NCBI RefSeq assembly: GCF_033958435.1
Contig: NC_134161.1
Location: 2,728,001-2,792,000, forward strand
Length of the DNA stretch: 64,000 bases
Direction of reading: 5' to 3'
Source of the DNA: Carettochelys insculpta
Lineage: Eukaryota; Chordata; Testudines; Carettochelyidae
The notes under the pieces were generated by a model. That model saw only the letters and a list, made by a program, of their open reading frames with translations. It had not been told where the DNA came from and searched no databases. Positions 44,891 to 55,725 of this stretch are shown one piece after another. Each line of letters opens with the position of its first letter. Position 1 is the first letter of the stretch. The translations under genes and the position numbers were made by a program.

Positions 44891-47047
44891 ACCAGGCTAG
44901 AAATTTCTACTTGCTGATGGCTGAGTTAGCATCTTCAAACTCCTTTGCACAGTGTCGTGGGAAGGCCTGACCGTGGCTCTGGTTCCATATCCACTCACTC
45001 CCCCCTTCCAACTCACTGGATCTCAAAACAGCAGAGCAACCCTGATCAGTGACTCATGGACAGGCTGCCCTCGGGCTCCCCCACAGGGGAGAAGGATGGC
45101 AGCACTCGAAAGCATCCTGCCTTCTGAGCCCTGGGCTGCATAGCACAGGGATAGACTCTGGACGTGATGCTGGCCTCATGGTGCATTTGCTGAGGCTTTG
45201 TCACAGTGGGCCATTGTCACGCAGGCCAAGCTAGAGAATGTGTGAGAGGCGCGGCTAACACTGGCACCCAGAGATGCTCAGCCACAGATTTGATTTTTCT
45301 TTCCTCCTAGCTCTCCAATCCCTATTATCCAGGGAGATTAGGAACTCACCAAATGTTTTCCGCTCCCTCCTGGCCCTGCTGAGGCTCTCTGTCTCCTTGG
45401 AGAAATAATCCCCTGTCTTCACTCCGGCTATTAGCAGCAGCTCTCGCATCTCTCCCATCTGGCACACCTCCATGTGCCCATTTCGTTTCCCTGGGGCCAG
45501 CTTGCTCAGAGAGGCGGGTACCGAGAGAGAAGAGCAAGGCCCTCGTGCAGAAATGCATGCGGAGGCAGCACAATGGTGTGGAAAACAGGCTGTTTGGGTC
45601 AAGAGAGATTGGATTATTAATGTTGGGGATCTGGGTTGCCACCCGTCAGCTCGTTTCACACAAGCCACTGAACAGCCCAGGGACAGCCACTCGCAGGCAC
45701 TAATTTAGCTGGATTTGAAGAAATGACCTAACTCCAGGCTACGTTTGTTACTGCCCTCTGTCTGGAGATGCAGCTGGAGCTTTTTGATACTACCAGAATA
45801 TAAATACTTCCTAACAATCGTGCCCATTATGTTGGGAGCAATGTTTTGATCAGGGTCGTGATTTTCCCTCATTGCAAAGGCTCTTTATTTGCATTGTACC
45901 CAGCAGCCATGATCATCTAAAGGTTGCTCCTCTTTGGGCTGTTTGCTGAAGCAGACACCAATCATATCGGGTTGCCACTACCTCAGCTTTTGCAGGATTC
46001 TATTCACCAGTCACTTCCCCTCCTCTCTGTCTGCTCTTCTGATGGAATCTCTCGTTTCTCCTAATTAGTTCATGGAAACAAATACAGGGCTGACAATAAA
46101 GAATAGATTTGTCGGGTCAAACTCAATACCAGTCCCTCAAATGCCATCTGCCTCTGGCACAGGCTGGACTTGGAAAACAAACAGCTCTATTAAATTCAAT
46201 GCATGCGTGAGCAGCTCTGGAGAGCCTGCCTCCACCTACCTGTTCTGAGGCCTTTCCATTCCTGCATACAAAGAAATAGCAAACTGTTTTTGCCAAGGGA
46301 TAACAGTAGTGCATTAACTATCCTAACTATCCTCCTGTAAAGCCCCAGGGGGCTGGGCACTGGAGTTGAGGCTAATAAGGCAAAGTCAGCCTCTGCTAGG
46401 GTGTAGAGCTGGCCTTGACTAGCACGCTCATGGTAAAGTCTAGAGGTATCTTGTCTCTGCTAGGATTTTGCAGTGGGCTGGTTGGTGCACATTAATGATC
46501 TGACTGGACCCCTTATGCCCCTTGGCACAGGTACACTTATCCTTCTTCACGGTGAAGAAATGCCCACAGATGAGCTGGGGCCGCCTCCTTCACCAGGATA
46601 GTTTTCCATCACATATTCCCACTCTGTGGTTGAGCACTGGTGAGCTGGCTCGGGAAATGCCTTTCCCTGGACCCCTCCCAACATGCTGGGGGCAACTTGC
46701 GTTGTTCTGATGGCAGCCCCTGGTGTGAGAAATCCGGGAAGATGGCACCCGTCCCCTGTGTGGAGGACAATGGTAATGAGTGTGGGGTGCTCTCTCTCTC
46801 AGATCACAGGAGATCTGAACCCTCCCCTTGATGCATTCTGAGGCACAGTCCCTTCCTATACAACCAACTTTTCACCCCATCCTCTGGGAACTTGCAAGAC
46901 TTCATGTTAATGCCCACGGGTGATAACACAAGGCACCAGGAGTGATTTCAGCTGAGATAAACACAACCTGGAGTGGGAGGGGGAGAGTCGGCCGCTATGG
47001 CCTAATTGGTATGTTCTTGTGGTTGCTACTCAGGCATGGCCACCAGA
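44891..47047. other. Unannotated DNA
   Basis: No gene recognised. A minus frame of 137 codons at 45255-45668 and a plus frame of 63 codons at 46640-46831 have no domain I know. Confidence 0.45.
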
Positions 47048-47583
47048 ATCACAGAATCATGGAACAATAGAGCTGGAAGAGACCTAAGAAGGCCATCAAG
47101 CCCAGCCTCCTGCCCTAGGCAGGACCAAACCCATCAGATCAGCGCCGCCAGGGCTTTGTCGAGGCGAGACTTAAACACCTCCAGGGATAGAGACTCCACC
47201 ACTTCCCTGGGGAGACCATTCCAATGCTTCACCACCCTCCTAGTGAAAAAGTTTTTCCTAATGTTCAATCTGGACCTTCCCATCCGCAACTTGAGACCAT
47301 TGTTCCCTGTTGTGCTGTACGTGACCACTGTGAACAGCCTCTCTCCAGCCTCTTTGCAACCTTCCTTCAGTAAGTTGAAGGCTGTTATCAAGTCCCCCCA
47401 AGTCTTCTCTTCTGCAGGCTAAACAGTCCCAATTCCCTCAACCTTTCTTCATAGGTCATATACTCAAGCCCCCTAATTATTTTGGTTGCCCTCCGCTGGA
47501 CCCTCTCCAGTGTGTCCACATCCTTCCTACGATTGGGGGCCCAGAACTGGATGCAGTACTCCAGATGCGGCCTCACCAAAGCT
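47048..47583 (-). mobile_element. CR1: CR1 3' end and C-terminal block
   Basis: Minus-strand CR1. The 3' end lies at 47048 (plus strand AGAATCACAGAATCATGGAA). The coding part is split: one frame (47388-47579) gives [40 protein letters not shown] and [12 protein letters not shown] shifted frame (47134-47391) gives MITAFNLLKEGCKEAGERLF, then TGNNGLKLRMGRSRLNIRKN and HWNGLPREVVESLSLEVFKS. The frame shift near 47390 is the main break, and divergence is otherwise low. Confidence 0.92.
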
Positions 47584-48506
47584 CAAGGGCCTTCCAGTCT
47601 GAGAAGATGGAACACACTGGGGAACCCGTGGGAAGAGTGTTTTGATGACTGCATTTCTGGAAGGGTGGTTTTGCCAGTGGCGGTGGGCTTCACGGGAGAA
47701 GTGAGTCTGAAGAAGGGAGATAAGAGAGGAGCAGAGGTGGAGCTGGTGGGATAGTCCAGGAGCAGGCTCCACGCATGGGAGAAAGAAACCAAGGGCCTGA
47801 TACAACTTCCACTCAAGTCAATGGGAGTTGGGACAGGATAGAGGTACAGGTGCGGCAGAGTTGGTTGGTTCTTCTGTCAGAACAGCCACCTCTGTGTCTG
47901 TGCCGTAAGGGGACCAGCCTGTGGGAACACAGAGAACAAGTTCACAGATTGGCTAGTCTCAGGACCAGGCTTCACTGCTTTGCTGAGTGCTTGTGGCCTA
48001 GGTATATGGTTGGGATGTCTTCACTGCACATCACCATTTCCTCACGTTACTGCTGTCAGAGGAATCTCCCTGGTGGTCTCTAGCATAGGCTAACTCCTTT
48101 CCTCAGTATCAGACTTGCTCTGTTCACAGCTGCTTGGCTTGGGCTCCACCATATCTGGTAGGCATTGGACTGTGTTGCAAGTAGAGCAGAGCCTCCTTAC
48201 CTCACGTGTGTGTGTGTCTCCAGCTCTTCTTCTGGAGGGACCCCATTGGATTCAGCTCCACAGTAGTGCTAGGACTGTGATTTTGGATGCAGTGCATCCT
48301 AGGGGTGGCTCCTGGCACACATGGCCTTCTTTTTCCCCTCTGAACTCCCAGAAAGGCGCATCAGATCCTAGCCACTTGTTTATGTATGTTCACAAATGGG
48401 ACTGTATCCAAGAAAGGACCCAGAGAAGTATCTGTTGTTTAGGATTTTTCACCTGTCTCCTACTTCCTGTTGTTTGTATGTTGCTCCGAGAATCTGGAGA
48501 ATATCG
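47584..48506. other. Unannotated DNA
   Basis: No gene recognised; a short GTGTGTGTGTGT run lies at 48205-48217. Confidence 0.5.
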
Positions 48507-48775
48507 ATTCATGGATTCCAAGGCCGGAAGAGACCAGTGTGATCATGTGTTCTGACTCCTTGCATAACTCAGGTTAGAGACCTTCTTCAAAATGATTCCA
48601 ATGCAGATCTTTTAGAAAAACATTCAATCCCAATTTAGAACTTCAGTGAGAGAGAATCCACCACGACTCTGGGGAAACTGTTCCAGTTGTTAATTGCCCT
48701 CACTGTTAAATAGTGCCTTACTTTCAGTCTGAACTTGTGTTTGTGAACTTGATTTTACTCCCCTGCTGCCTCAGG
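48507..48775 (-). mobile_element. Diverged CR1-family LINE 3' end
   Basis: Plus strand shows GATTCATGGATTCCAAGGCC, GGAAGAGACCAGTGTGATCA, AGAGAGAATCCACCACGACT and GTTGTTAATTGCCCTCACTG. This is a recognisable 3' end and C-terminal block of a LINE subfamily distinct from the other copies. No open frame. Confidence 0.65.
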
Positions 48776-49215
48776 CCTTGTCCGTGTGTTTCCCAGCCCT
48801 GGGTTTGTCCATGTTCTTCTCTGTTTGACAGAAGCATCATGAAATATCATAAGCTTCGATCCATAGCTTCAGCTGGTGCATATCAGCATCACTCCACTGC
48901 AGTCAGTGCAGCTGATCTACAGCTGCGGCAGATGTGGCCTTTTGTGCATCAAAATCTTCCAAGGGGTTTATTGTTGTCCCCCCTGTCCGCCCAATGTACT
49001 GCTGCTATAGAACCATTAGAGGGAGCTCAAACCATTGCATTTTTGTAGGGTCTGCAAATCCAGTCGCTATAGTTTTGGTTTTTTATTCTGTGGGTGATGA
49101 TGGGAACTGAGACAATCCGAGATAATCCTAGACCTGTTGTCTCTGGGAGACTTCCCTCCCACCATATTAGAATGATAGTGAGACCATTTAATTCTGCTAC
49201 TCCTAACCCCCTGCT

Positions 49216-49530
49216 ACTGGTAAAGGAATTGGGTGCAGTCTGTGTGGATGCATATGTGGATTTGTTTGCATGCCCCTTCTTCTCCCGCTCTGAGTGTATT
49301 TGTTTGAGTGTTTATATCTCCTTGTCTCTTTGTGCTTGTGTGTCTGCTGACTTCTCCGCTGTTGGAAACAAACATCTCATTGAGGTTGGACATGTGTGTT
49401 GTCTTGTCTACCTTTAACTCTATGAATGTGTGTACGGCAGGGTGCATGCCTGGTGTGTTAGCTAGCTGTACATATATCTCATTTGCTGTGTCTCTGTGTG
49501 TGTGTTTTTCACTGCGTGCATACATGTAGG
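49216..49530. repeat. Degenerate TG-rich tract
   Basis: Long stretch with TGTGTG, TGTCTTTGTG and TGTGTGTGTTTTT words spread irregularly. A 175-codon minus frame and a 107-codon plus frame run through it, which reflects composition and not coding. Confidence 0.5.
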
Positions 49531-49857
49531 TCTGGTTCTTGTCCCTCCCTGAGTGTCTTCTCCTTTTGCCTTCCTCTTTCTTTGGCAGGATGAAGTTCTT
49601 CCATTCTAATTGGATAATTTCTTGTCTCAGTGCTCTTTGAACATATTGACATTTCCGTTTCAAACTGAATTGTTTGTTTCTTGGCTCTTCTTGTTTCTTG
49701 TATATCACTCTTGACATCAAAGCTGAGTCAGGCACCATCATGATGAGCCGTATGAATTAGCCCATAGTGGTCCAATGAGGCCTTAGCCACCTGTTACATA
49801 TTCGTGATGGAAACAAATTGTCCCTGAAATGAAATATCCATGCCTATGTTAGAAGGA

Positions 49858-50070
49858 CAAGTATCAGAGGGATAGTTTATGTGCAAAAAACAACAAGTCC
49901 TGTGGCACTTTACAGACTAACAGAACGTTTGGAGCATAAGCTTTCGTGGGCAAATACTCACTTCATTAGATGCAGTGCAATGACGAAGTGGGTCTTTGCC
50001 CATGAAAGTTTATGCTCCAAAAATTCTGTTAGTCTATAAGGTGCCACAGAACTTCTCATTGTTTTTGTCT
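49858..50070 (+). mobile_element. Inverted-repeat element with AGTC-TTAAGGTGCCAC-type core
   Basis: Left half reads CAAGTCCTGTGGCACTTTAC, AGACTAACAGAACG, GCATAAGCTTTCGTGGGCAA. The right half, inverted, reads GAAGTTCTGTGGCACCTTAT, AGACTAACAGAA, GCATAAACTTTCATGGGCAA. The two halves are inverted copies. The family is shared with 9795-9838 and 63386-63783. No coding frame; superfamily unknown. Confidence 0.7.
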
Positions 50071-50873
50071 TAGAAGGGAGGCCAGTGATTAATCCAGGAC
50101 AGTCTTTTTATCCCTGGAACATGGTTCCTCCAGGTCAGGAACCAGGCACAGTGGAAGAATGGTGAAAGAGAAGCTTTCATAGCTGAGCCTCTCCGGTGGA
50201 TAAATCAACACCTTTCTAGTTAATGGACAATTCTGTTCCTGATATTGGGTGCTTGGAAATCTACAGAAGGGGTATCATTCTCTGTTCTGTTCTAGAGGCT
50301 TATAGAGTAACTCCACTGGAGCCCCATAATTATGAAAGGCTATTGATTTCATACTTATTCAATTCCATAGGGAAATGTAATCAACCTGGCAACTTTTACT
50401 AGCACTTAATAAATAGGAACAAACCTTGGGTAACTAGAACACAAAGCAGGCACAGATACTGTCCTCATTTTAGCTGGGCTACAATGGAACATGGCAAAAA
50501 TCTTGGCAGCCTGAAATGAAGATGGCTGAAGAGAAGGTTATTAAAGGACAGATTCTCCTAGCATTGCTCTCACTGAGAGAAACCTCACTTCCCCAGTTTA
50601 AATCGAAGGGCTTACTAGGGGAGTAAAGTGCTTCTCAGTGTAAGTGAAGTCATCAGAATCCAGTCTGACTTCGGAGCTCTTCTGCACCCATCTTTGGCCT
50701 TTATTTTCTTGCAAAGCAGCCACTACAAAAGAGGGTAAATGCGGCTGCCTTTCTAAAGTATAATTTCACATAACAGATGATAAATCCCGTACTAAATATG
50801 CAATTATTTTATTATGCAGAACTAATGAAAAATACACTTGAAAGTCTAAAAAGAGCTCATGGTAAAGAGTTAC
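50071..50873. other. Unannotated DNA
   Basis: No gene or repeat recognised. Confidence 0.5.
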
Positions 50874-50876
50874 TTA

Positions 50877-51558
50877 AGCTGCGTCTACACGTGCACGCTA
50901 CTTCGAAGTAGCGGCACCAACTTCGAAATAGCGCCCGTCGCGTCTACACGCGTCGGGCGCTATTTCGAAGTTAACTTCGACGTTAGGCGGCGAGACGTCG
51001 AAGTCGCTAACCTCATGAGGAGATAGGAATAGCGCCCTACTTCGACGTTCAACGTGGAAGTAGGGACCGTGTAGACGATCCGCGTCCCGCAACGTCGAAA
51101 TTGCTGGGTCCTCCATGGCGGCCATCAGCTGGGGGGTTGAGAGATGCTCTCTCTCCAGCCCCTGCGGGGCTCTATGGTCACCGTGGGCAGCAGCCCTTAG
51201 CCCAGGGCTTCTGGCTGCTTCTGCGGCAGCTGGGGATCTATGCTGCAGGCACAGGGTCTGCAACCAGTTGTCAGCTCTGTGGATCTTGTGTTGTTTAGTG
51301 CAACTGTGTCTGGGAGGGGCCCTTTAAGGGAGCGGCTTGCTGTTGAGTCCGCCCTGTGACCCTGTCTGCAGCTGTGCCTGGCATCCCTATTTCGATGTGT
51401 GCTACTTTGACGTGTAGACATTCCCTCGCTGCGCTTATTTCGATGTTGGGCTGAGCAACGTCGAAGTTGAACATCGACATTGCTGGCCCTGGAGGACGTG
51501 TAGACGTTATTCATCGAAATAGACTATTTCGATGTTGGCTGCACGTGTAGACGTAGCC
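50877..51558 (-). mobile_element. Harbinger-like nonautonomous element, copy 3 (682 bp)
   Basis: Minus-orientation relative of copies 1 and 2, with ends GCTGCGTCTACACGTGCACG and, inverted, GGCTACGTCTACACGTGCAG. TTA flanks both sides (50874-50876 and 51559-51561). It differs from copies 1 and 2 by many substitutions and small indels, so it is from an older or different source copy. A minus frame at 50898-51263 carries the LSTPQLMAAMEDPAIS segment. Confidence 0.85.
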
Positions 51559-51561
51559 TTA

Positions 51562-52219
51562 ATGGAACAGATCACTTTAAACCAAGCAATTATTGCATAG
51601 GTTTTTCTTCCCCTTAAAATATACATTTGCTAGCAGAGCTTAAGTTACTTTTTTCTTTATTTTATGACTGTGTGACATGATAAAGCAAAGAGGACAGATT
51701 CTGTTCTAAATTAATCTGGTGCAATTACTGGAGTAATTGGGGTACTCTAACATGACGCTGGTTCAGTTGAGAGCAGGGTTTGATCCAGTGTGAGGTTTTG
51801 AGTAGCAACAATCAGGTCCCCGTTCTTTCAGGCAAGTGAATCAAAGATGTTTTGATTGTGCATGCTGCAAGGCTGTCTCTAGAATGTGCTGTGTTACAAG
51901 AGTTCCAGCAGGTGCATGACAAATGGGACACAGTGAAAGGTGGGAATCATTCAGAGTGATTGGATGAGAAAGCCAACCAAATGCCCAGTGAGCTAGCTAG
52001 GTGTCAGAGCAAGGGATCTGAAAATGATCACACAATAATCTGAATGAGGACATGATCCCTATCCAGTCCCATGGGGAATGTGGCTGGATGTGGAAAACAA
52101 TGCCATGTGTCAGCCAATAAGATACCCTGTAAAACTTCGTTTCCTAAACCAGTCTTTAAGTATGGGATGAACACAATTGCATATGACACCGCTGGGGTGC
52201 ATTAAACTGTTTGCTTGAG
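51562..52219. other. Unannotated DNA
   Basis: No gene or repeat recognised. Confidence 0.5.
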
Positions 52220-52510
52220 AGAGACTTAAAACTTCTTAAACTGCTTCTTAAAACTCTCCTCTGTCACGATGCCCACAGATCACCTGAAGGTGATGGCAGT
52301 CCCTATGCACTAAGAAGCAGTGCTCACAGTACATTCCAAGGACCATATTTGTGTCCATTTCCTTGTGTTCCCGGGGCTATCTGTTGTGTCTCCATTTACT
52401 CTTGTCTTATACCTCTGTGGTAACTTCTTGAGGCAGGGACCATCCTTGTGTTACGCATCTGTACAGCACTTAGCATACTTGGCCCCATGGTACTACTGCA
52501 GTCTGAGTGG
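52220..52510 (+). mobile_element. Ancient amniote repeat, LINE-tail-like
   Basis: Shows, in order, CTTCTTAAAACTCTCCTCTG and TCACGATGCCCACAGATCAC, then TTCCTTGTGTTCCCGGGGCT, GTCTTATACCTCTGTGG, GAGGCAGGGACCATCCTTGT, and TACAGCACTTAGCATACTTG. The same order of words recurs elsewhere in the window in part. Class uncertain. Confidence 0.55.
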
Positions 52511-53499
52511 GCTGCCCTTTGGAGGGGTTGACTCATGACTACCTCAGTTCAGTTCTGGGTCTGGAGCGAGTTATGGGTTCACCACACATCTCTTATGACA
52601 AAATTACAGGAAGAAATGCATGTTGCATCTTGGGCTAAAATTCCTCAGTGGAAAGAGAGAGAGCCTGGAACTCAAGCCACGGATGTGAGTACAGTGTATG
52701 GATGGATGGCTGGAGTCATGTTTGCAACAACTTGGGAATTGTGAATCAGCAATAACGACCTAGGTGAACACTGAAAAGTCTGAACAACTCATTAACCACA
52801 ACAGGAGAGTAACCCCTGATAATCTTGTTGCGAATTAGGACAGAATTATTGAGATCTGCACCTAATATGGGCTCTCCTGTAGTTGACACAGGCTGGTTCT
52901 CAGCACAGTGAGAAGTGACATTTCTTGCCTGTAGAAAGGCTGCCTGCTCATTGTGAAAATTTGTCGCATATTTAAGGAACGGTTGTTTTTATTTTTCCTG
53001 TTTTGGGACCTCAAATCTCTTAGGACTTTGCTGTCTGCAGAGTCCATGGCAGATAGATGGAGATGCACACAAAGCGCTCGTTCCTGAATGTTTTATGAGT
53101 CCTGCATGTTGTGTTCTCAGTTTAAAAGAAAACTCACTCACGTTGCTGCTCTTGGTGCCTGGAGAAATATAACAGTTTTTAAAATAAGAAGCGTGCAAAC
53201 ATTATTGACCATCCCGGGAAGAGCGTGGTAGAAGGAAGGTCTCAGGAATGCTGCTAATTGGCAGGCGTTTGGCACCCAAGTACTGATCCATTTGTCCAAA
53301 TTCAGAAATGCTTTAGCATGTTTAGGAGAGAAGAGGCCCACAGTAAAAAACTCAGTTGCCCTATAAATAACACACTGCTATTTGCATGCATTGTTTTGAA
53401 GTGTCTGCATTTCCTAGAGATGATTCTGGGTAGCACTGTTCAGAACATTAATTAGAACTCTCTGTTTGACCTGTGACCACTGCATGTCGGCAAGAAACA
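52511..53499. other. Unannotated DNA
   Basis: No gene recognised. Confidence 0.5.
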
Positions 53500-54500
53500 C
53501 CTGACATTAGAAACTGTTAACAACTGGGCAAACCGAGGGATATTGATTTCCGTCCTCGCAATCACATTTAAATGCATGAGGTAGCCTTTTATTTTATTTA
53601 CAGTTAATTATATTTTCTCGGGTTGAGCTTTGTCAGCTATGGTTTTAAGATCAACAGAGTTATCTTTGTTGGTTCTGTATCTGGAGCCCCTAGGTACACA
53701 AGAAATTGTAGGCAAGTAAGATATACAATTACCAGAGCATTTATTTTTAGTAGTAGTATTAAAATTGCCAATTCAGTTACAGAAGTGACAGCATATGTTA
53801 TTCCAGACAAGGCTATGTACCATGGTCTATCTACGACTATGGACATATTCACATCCTCTTAGGCGGTGTAAGGATTTGTTGATCCTTTTCAAGTCTGTAG
53901 CCCTCGTGTGGATTGAGTGTTAATGCAGGAGTGGTTTCTGCTAGCCTCCCAAAGGAAGTTCAATTTGCCCATTTTGGGAACTCTGCTTTATACAGTGATT
54001 TTATTTCTACCTGCATGTACATAAGATTAGTTCTTTTCAACTTGTTGGTTTATATTCCCTGGAGACACAAGAGGCCCTGAATTTTATAGTCTGCGTGAAT
54101 TGATGTACCATCTTTGGCTTGCTGCTAAGACACAAGATAGAAGCACTGTTTTTTTTTTAAATCATAGCTCTTTTATAATTAAATTTAACTTTCCCAAGTA
54201 TGCTTTTGCAATAATATGATTCTTCGCATCTGTTTTTAGAATTTTAGGACAACAGGTTATTTGTTGGTCACCATTTTTTGTATTTAAGGCCAGATCGGCT
54301 AAGCTGGATCTTTCACAACTTGGGTACAGTTTTCTTGCATTTCAGCTTTTTTGACTTCTTACCTAGTTTCTGTAAAGAGTGCTCATTCTTACACGCCGCT
54401 TAATTTTGTGCTTTTAGAATGCCATAAATCAATTTGGATGAACATTTAATGAGCACACGGAATGAAACATGTTGATTAATGAGAACGTTACACAATAAAT
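53500..54500. other. AT-rich block without recognisable repeats
   Basis: Unlike most of the window, this kilobase has no transposon signature that I recognise. It is AT-rich with TTTTATTTTATTT and AAATTTAACTTTCC stretches. Freedom from insertions can mark a conserved noncoding element, but it can also be chance. Confidence 0.3.
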
Positions 54501-54530
54501 GAATACTAAACTGAAACCGTTGGCTACGAC

Positions 54531-54673
54531 GAGGGGGTGAGACGCCAACCATTCCTCCCTATCTTGTGTCAACAATCTGCAGCCACAGCGGAGCAGCAGC
54601 CACTCGTGGCTTGGAAGCCACCTGCAGATAGTTGACACAAGATAGGGAGGAATGGTTGGCGTCTCACCCCCTC
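54531..54673. repeat. 52-bp-arm inverted repeat (143 bp in all)
   Basis: Left arm 54531-54582 and right arm 54622-54673 are reverse complements over 52 bp with one mismatch. They start GAGGGGGTGAGACGCCAACC and end ATCTGCAG. The 39-base spacer contains a small internal hairpin GTGGCTTGGAAGCCAC. No obvious target-site duplication. Confidence 0.95.
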
Positions 54674-54683
54674 ACCCACTTAC

Positions 54684-54738
54684 CCTGTCCTGCGATGATT
54701 CCTAGCCTGGCTCCTTCAGAACTGAACTGCATCACAAA
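54684..54738 (-). other. Possible 55-base exon, splice-site-like flanks
   Basis: On the minus strand a strong polypyrimidine tract ending CTCTCTCATTCTTCAG precedes 54738. A GTAAGTGGGTGAGG donor-like sequence follows 54684. The 55 bases between are open in one frame (FVMQFSSEGARLGIIAGQ) and stop in the other two. I do not recognise the protein. Chance exon-like segments are common in large introns, so this is a weak candidate only. Confidence 0.15.
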
Positions 54739-55079
54739 CTGAAGAATGAGAGAGAAGCAGAGCCTATGGGAAGGCAATGCAAGAAAGAGACGGTAAATAA
54801 ACATCCCAGCTCCTCTGGGGAAGTGGAAGCTATAAATCAGTCACCCATGAGTGTGTGATCCTAGAAATGCAGCTTTATGAATATTCATGGATGTGTTTTA
54901 GGGGAGAGAAAATACTAATTTGGAGGCCAGTGTGGTTTGCTCAGGATCAGGAGGTGGGTGGGGTAGGGAGAGGGAAGAACAGTTTGAGACCAATTTCATC
55001 AGGAAAGGAGTTGCTCTCAAACTAAGTTTCGCTCACATCTTAATATGGTCCCACTCACATCTGTCTGTACAAAAGACAT
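54739..55079. other. Unannotated DNA
   Basis: Nothing recognised. Confidence 0.5.
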
Positions 55080-55225
55080 AATGGCACATCCTTCCTCCCA
55101 CCCTGTGTCTGTCTCTGTTTCACATGTGAGCTCATTTGGGCGGGGACTGTCTCTCACAGCACTTACCACAATTGGTCCCTGATCTCACCTGGGAACCGTA
55201 AGCACTGGCCTAAGATAAATCACAA
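55080..55225 (+). mobile_element. Fragment of ancient amniote repeat
   Basis: Shows GAGCTCATTTGGGCGGGGAC, TGTCTCTCACAGCACTTACC and ACAATTGGTCCCTGATCTCA, the same repeat end as at 36.4 and 52.45 kb. Confidence 0.6.
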
Positions 55226-55479
55226 TAATGGTAAATAGCCTGAGGCCCAGTTTGCTCAGTGACTGCCTCACACCCTGGGCTTAACTTGCCAGGGGTGCTG
55301 AGCTGGTGAAAGCTCTCAGGTCTGGGTTGCACTTACTCTTCAGGATTTCAGAAGGCCTTGTTTGGACTTCAGGACCTGGTGCACAGGATAACCTCTTGGT
55401 TTAGGAATTTAGTTGGCAGCAGGTTGACTGTGGCAGCTTCATAAAGCAGCTCCAGGGAATATAGCTTGGCTCCTGGGAG

Positions 55480-55725
55480 CAAGGAAGGTTTAGTTTGGAC
55501 ATCAGGAAAAATTTCCTAACTGCTAGGGTAATGAAGCACTGGAATAAATTAGCTAGGGAGGTTGTAGACTCTAGTCACTGGAGATATTTAAGAGCAGATT
55601 GGATAAATATCTAACAGGGATGATCTAGATGGTGCTTGGTCTTTCAGTGAGGGCAGAGCACTGGACACAATGACCTCTTGAGGTCCCTTTCAGTTCTGGT
55701 ATTCTGTGATTCTATGATTCCTATG
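55480..55725 (+). mobile_element. CR1: CR1 3' end fragment
   Basis: Reads GTTTAGTTTGGACATCAGGA, then GAAGCACTGGAATAAATTAG, GATGATCTAGATGGTGCTTG, CCTCTTGAGGTCCCTTTCAG and ends ATTCTGTGATTCTATGATTC. No open frame. Confidence 0.9.

Noticed and set aside
45255..46831. Frames at 45255-45668 (minus) and 46640-46831 (plus), the latter with a Cys-rich stretch
   Set aside because: The cysteine spacing does not fit an EGF-like or other domain I know, and nothing adjacent supports exons.
49214..49741. 175-codon minus-strand frame
   Set aside because: It is driven by the TG-rich composition of the tract; the translation is a degenerate low-complexity-like sequence with no domain.
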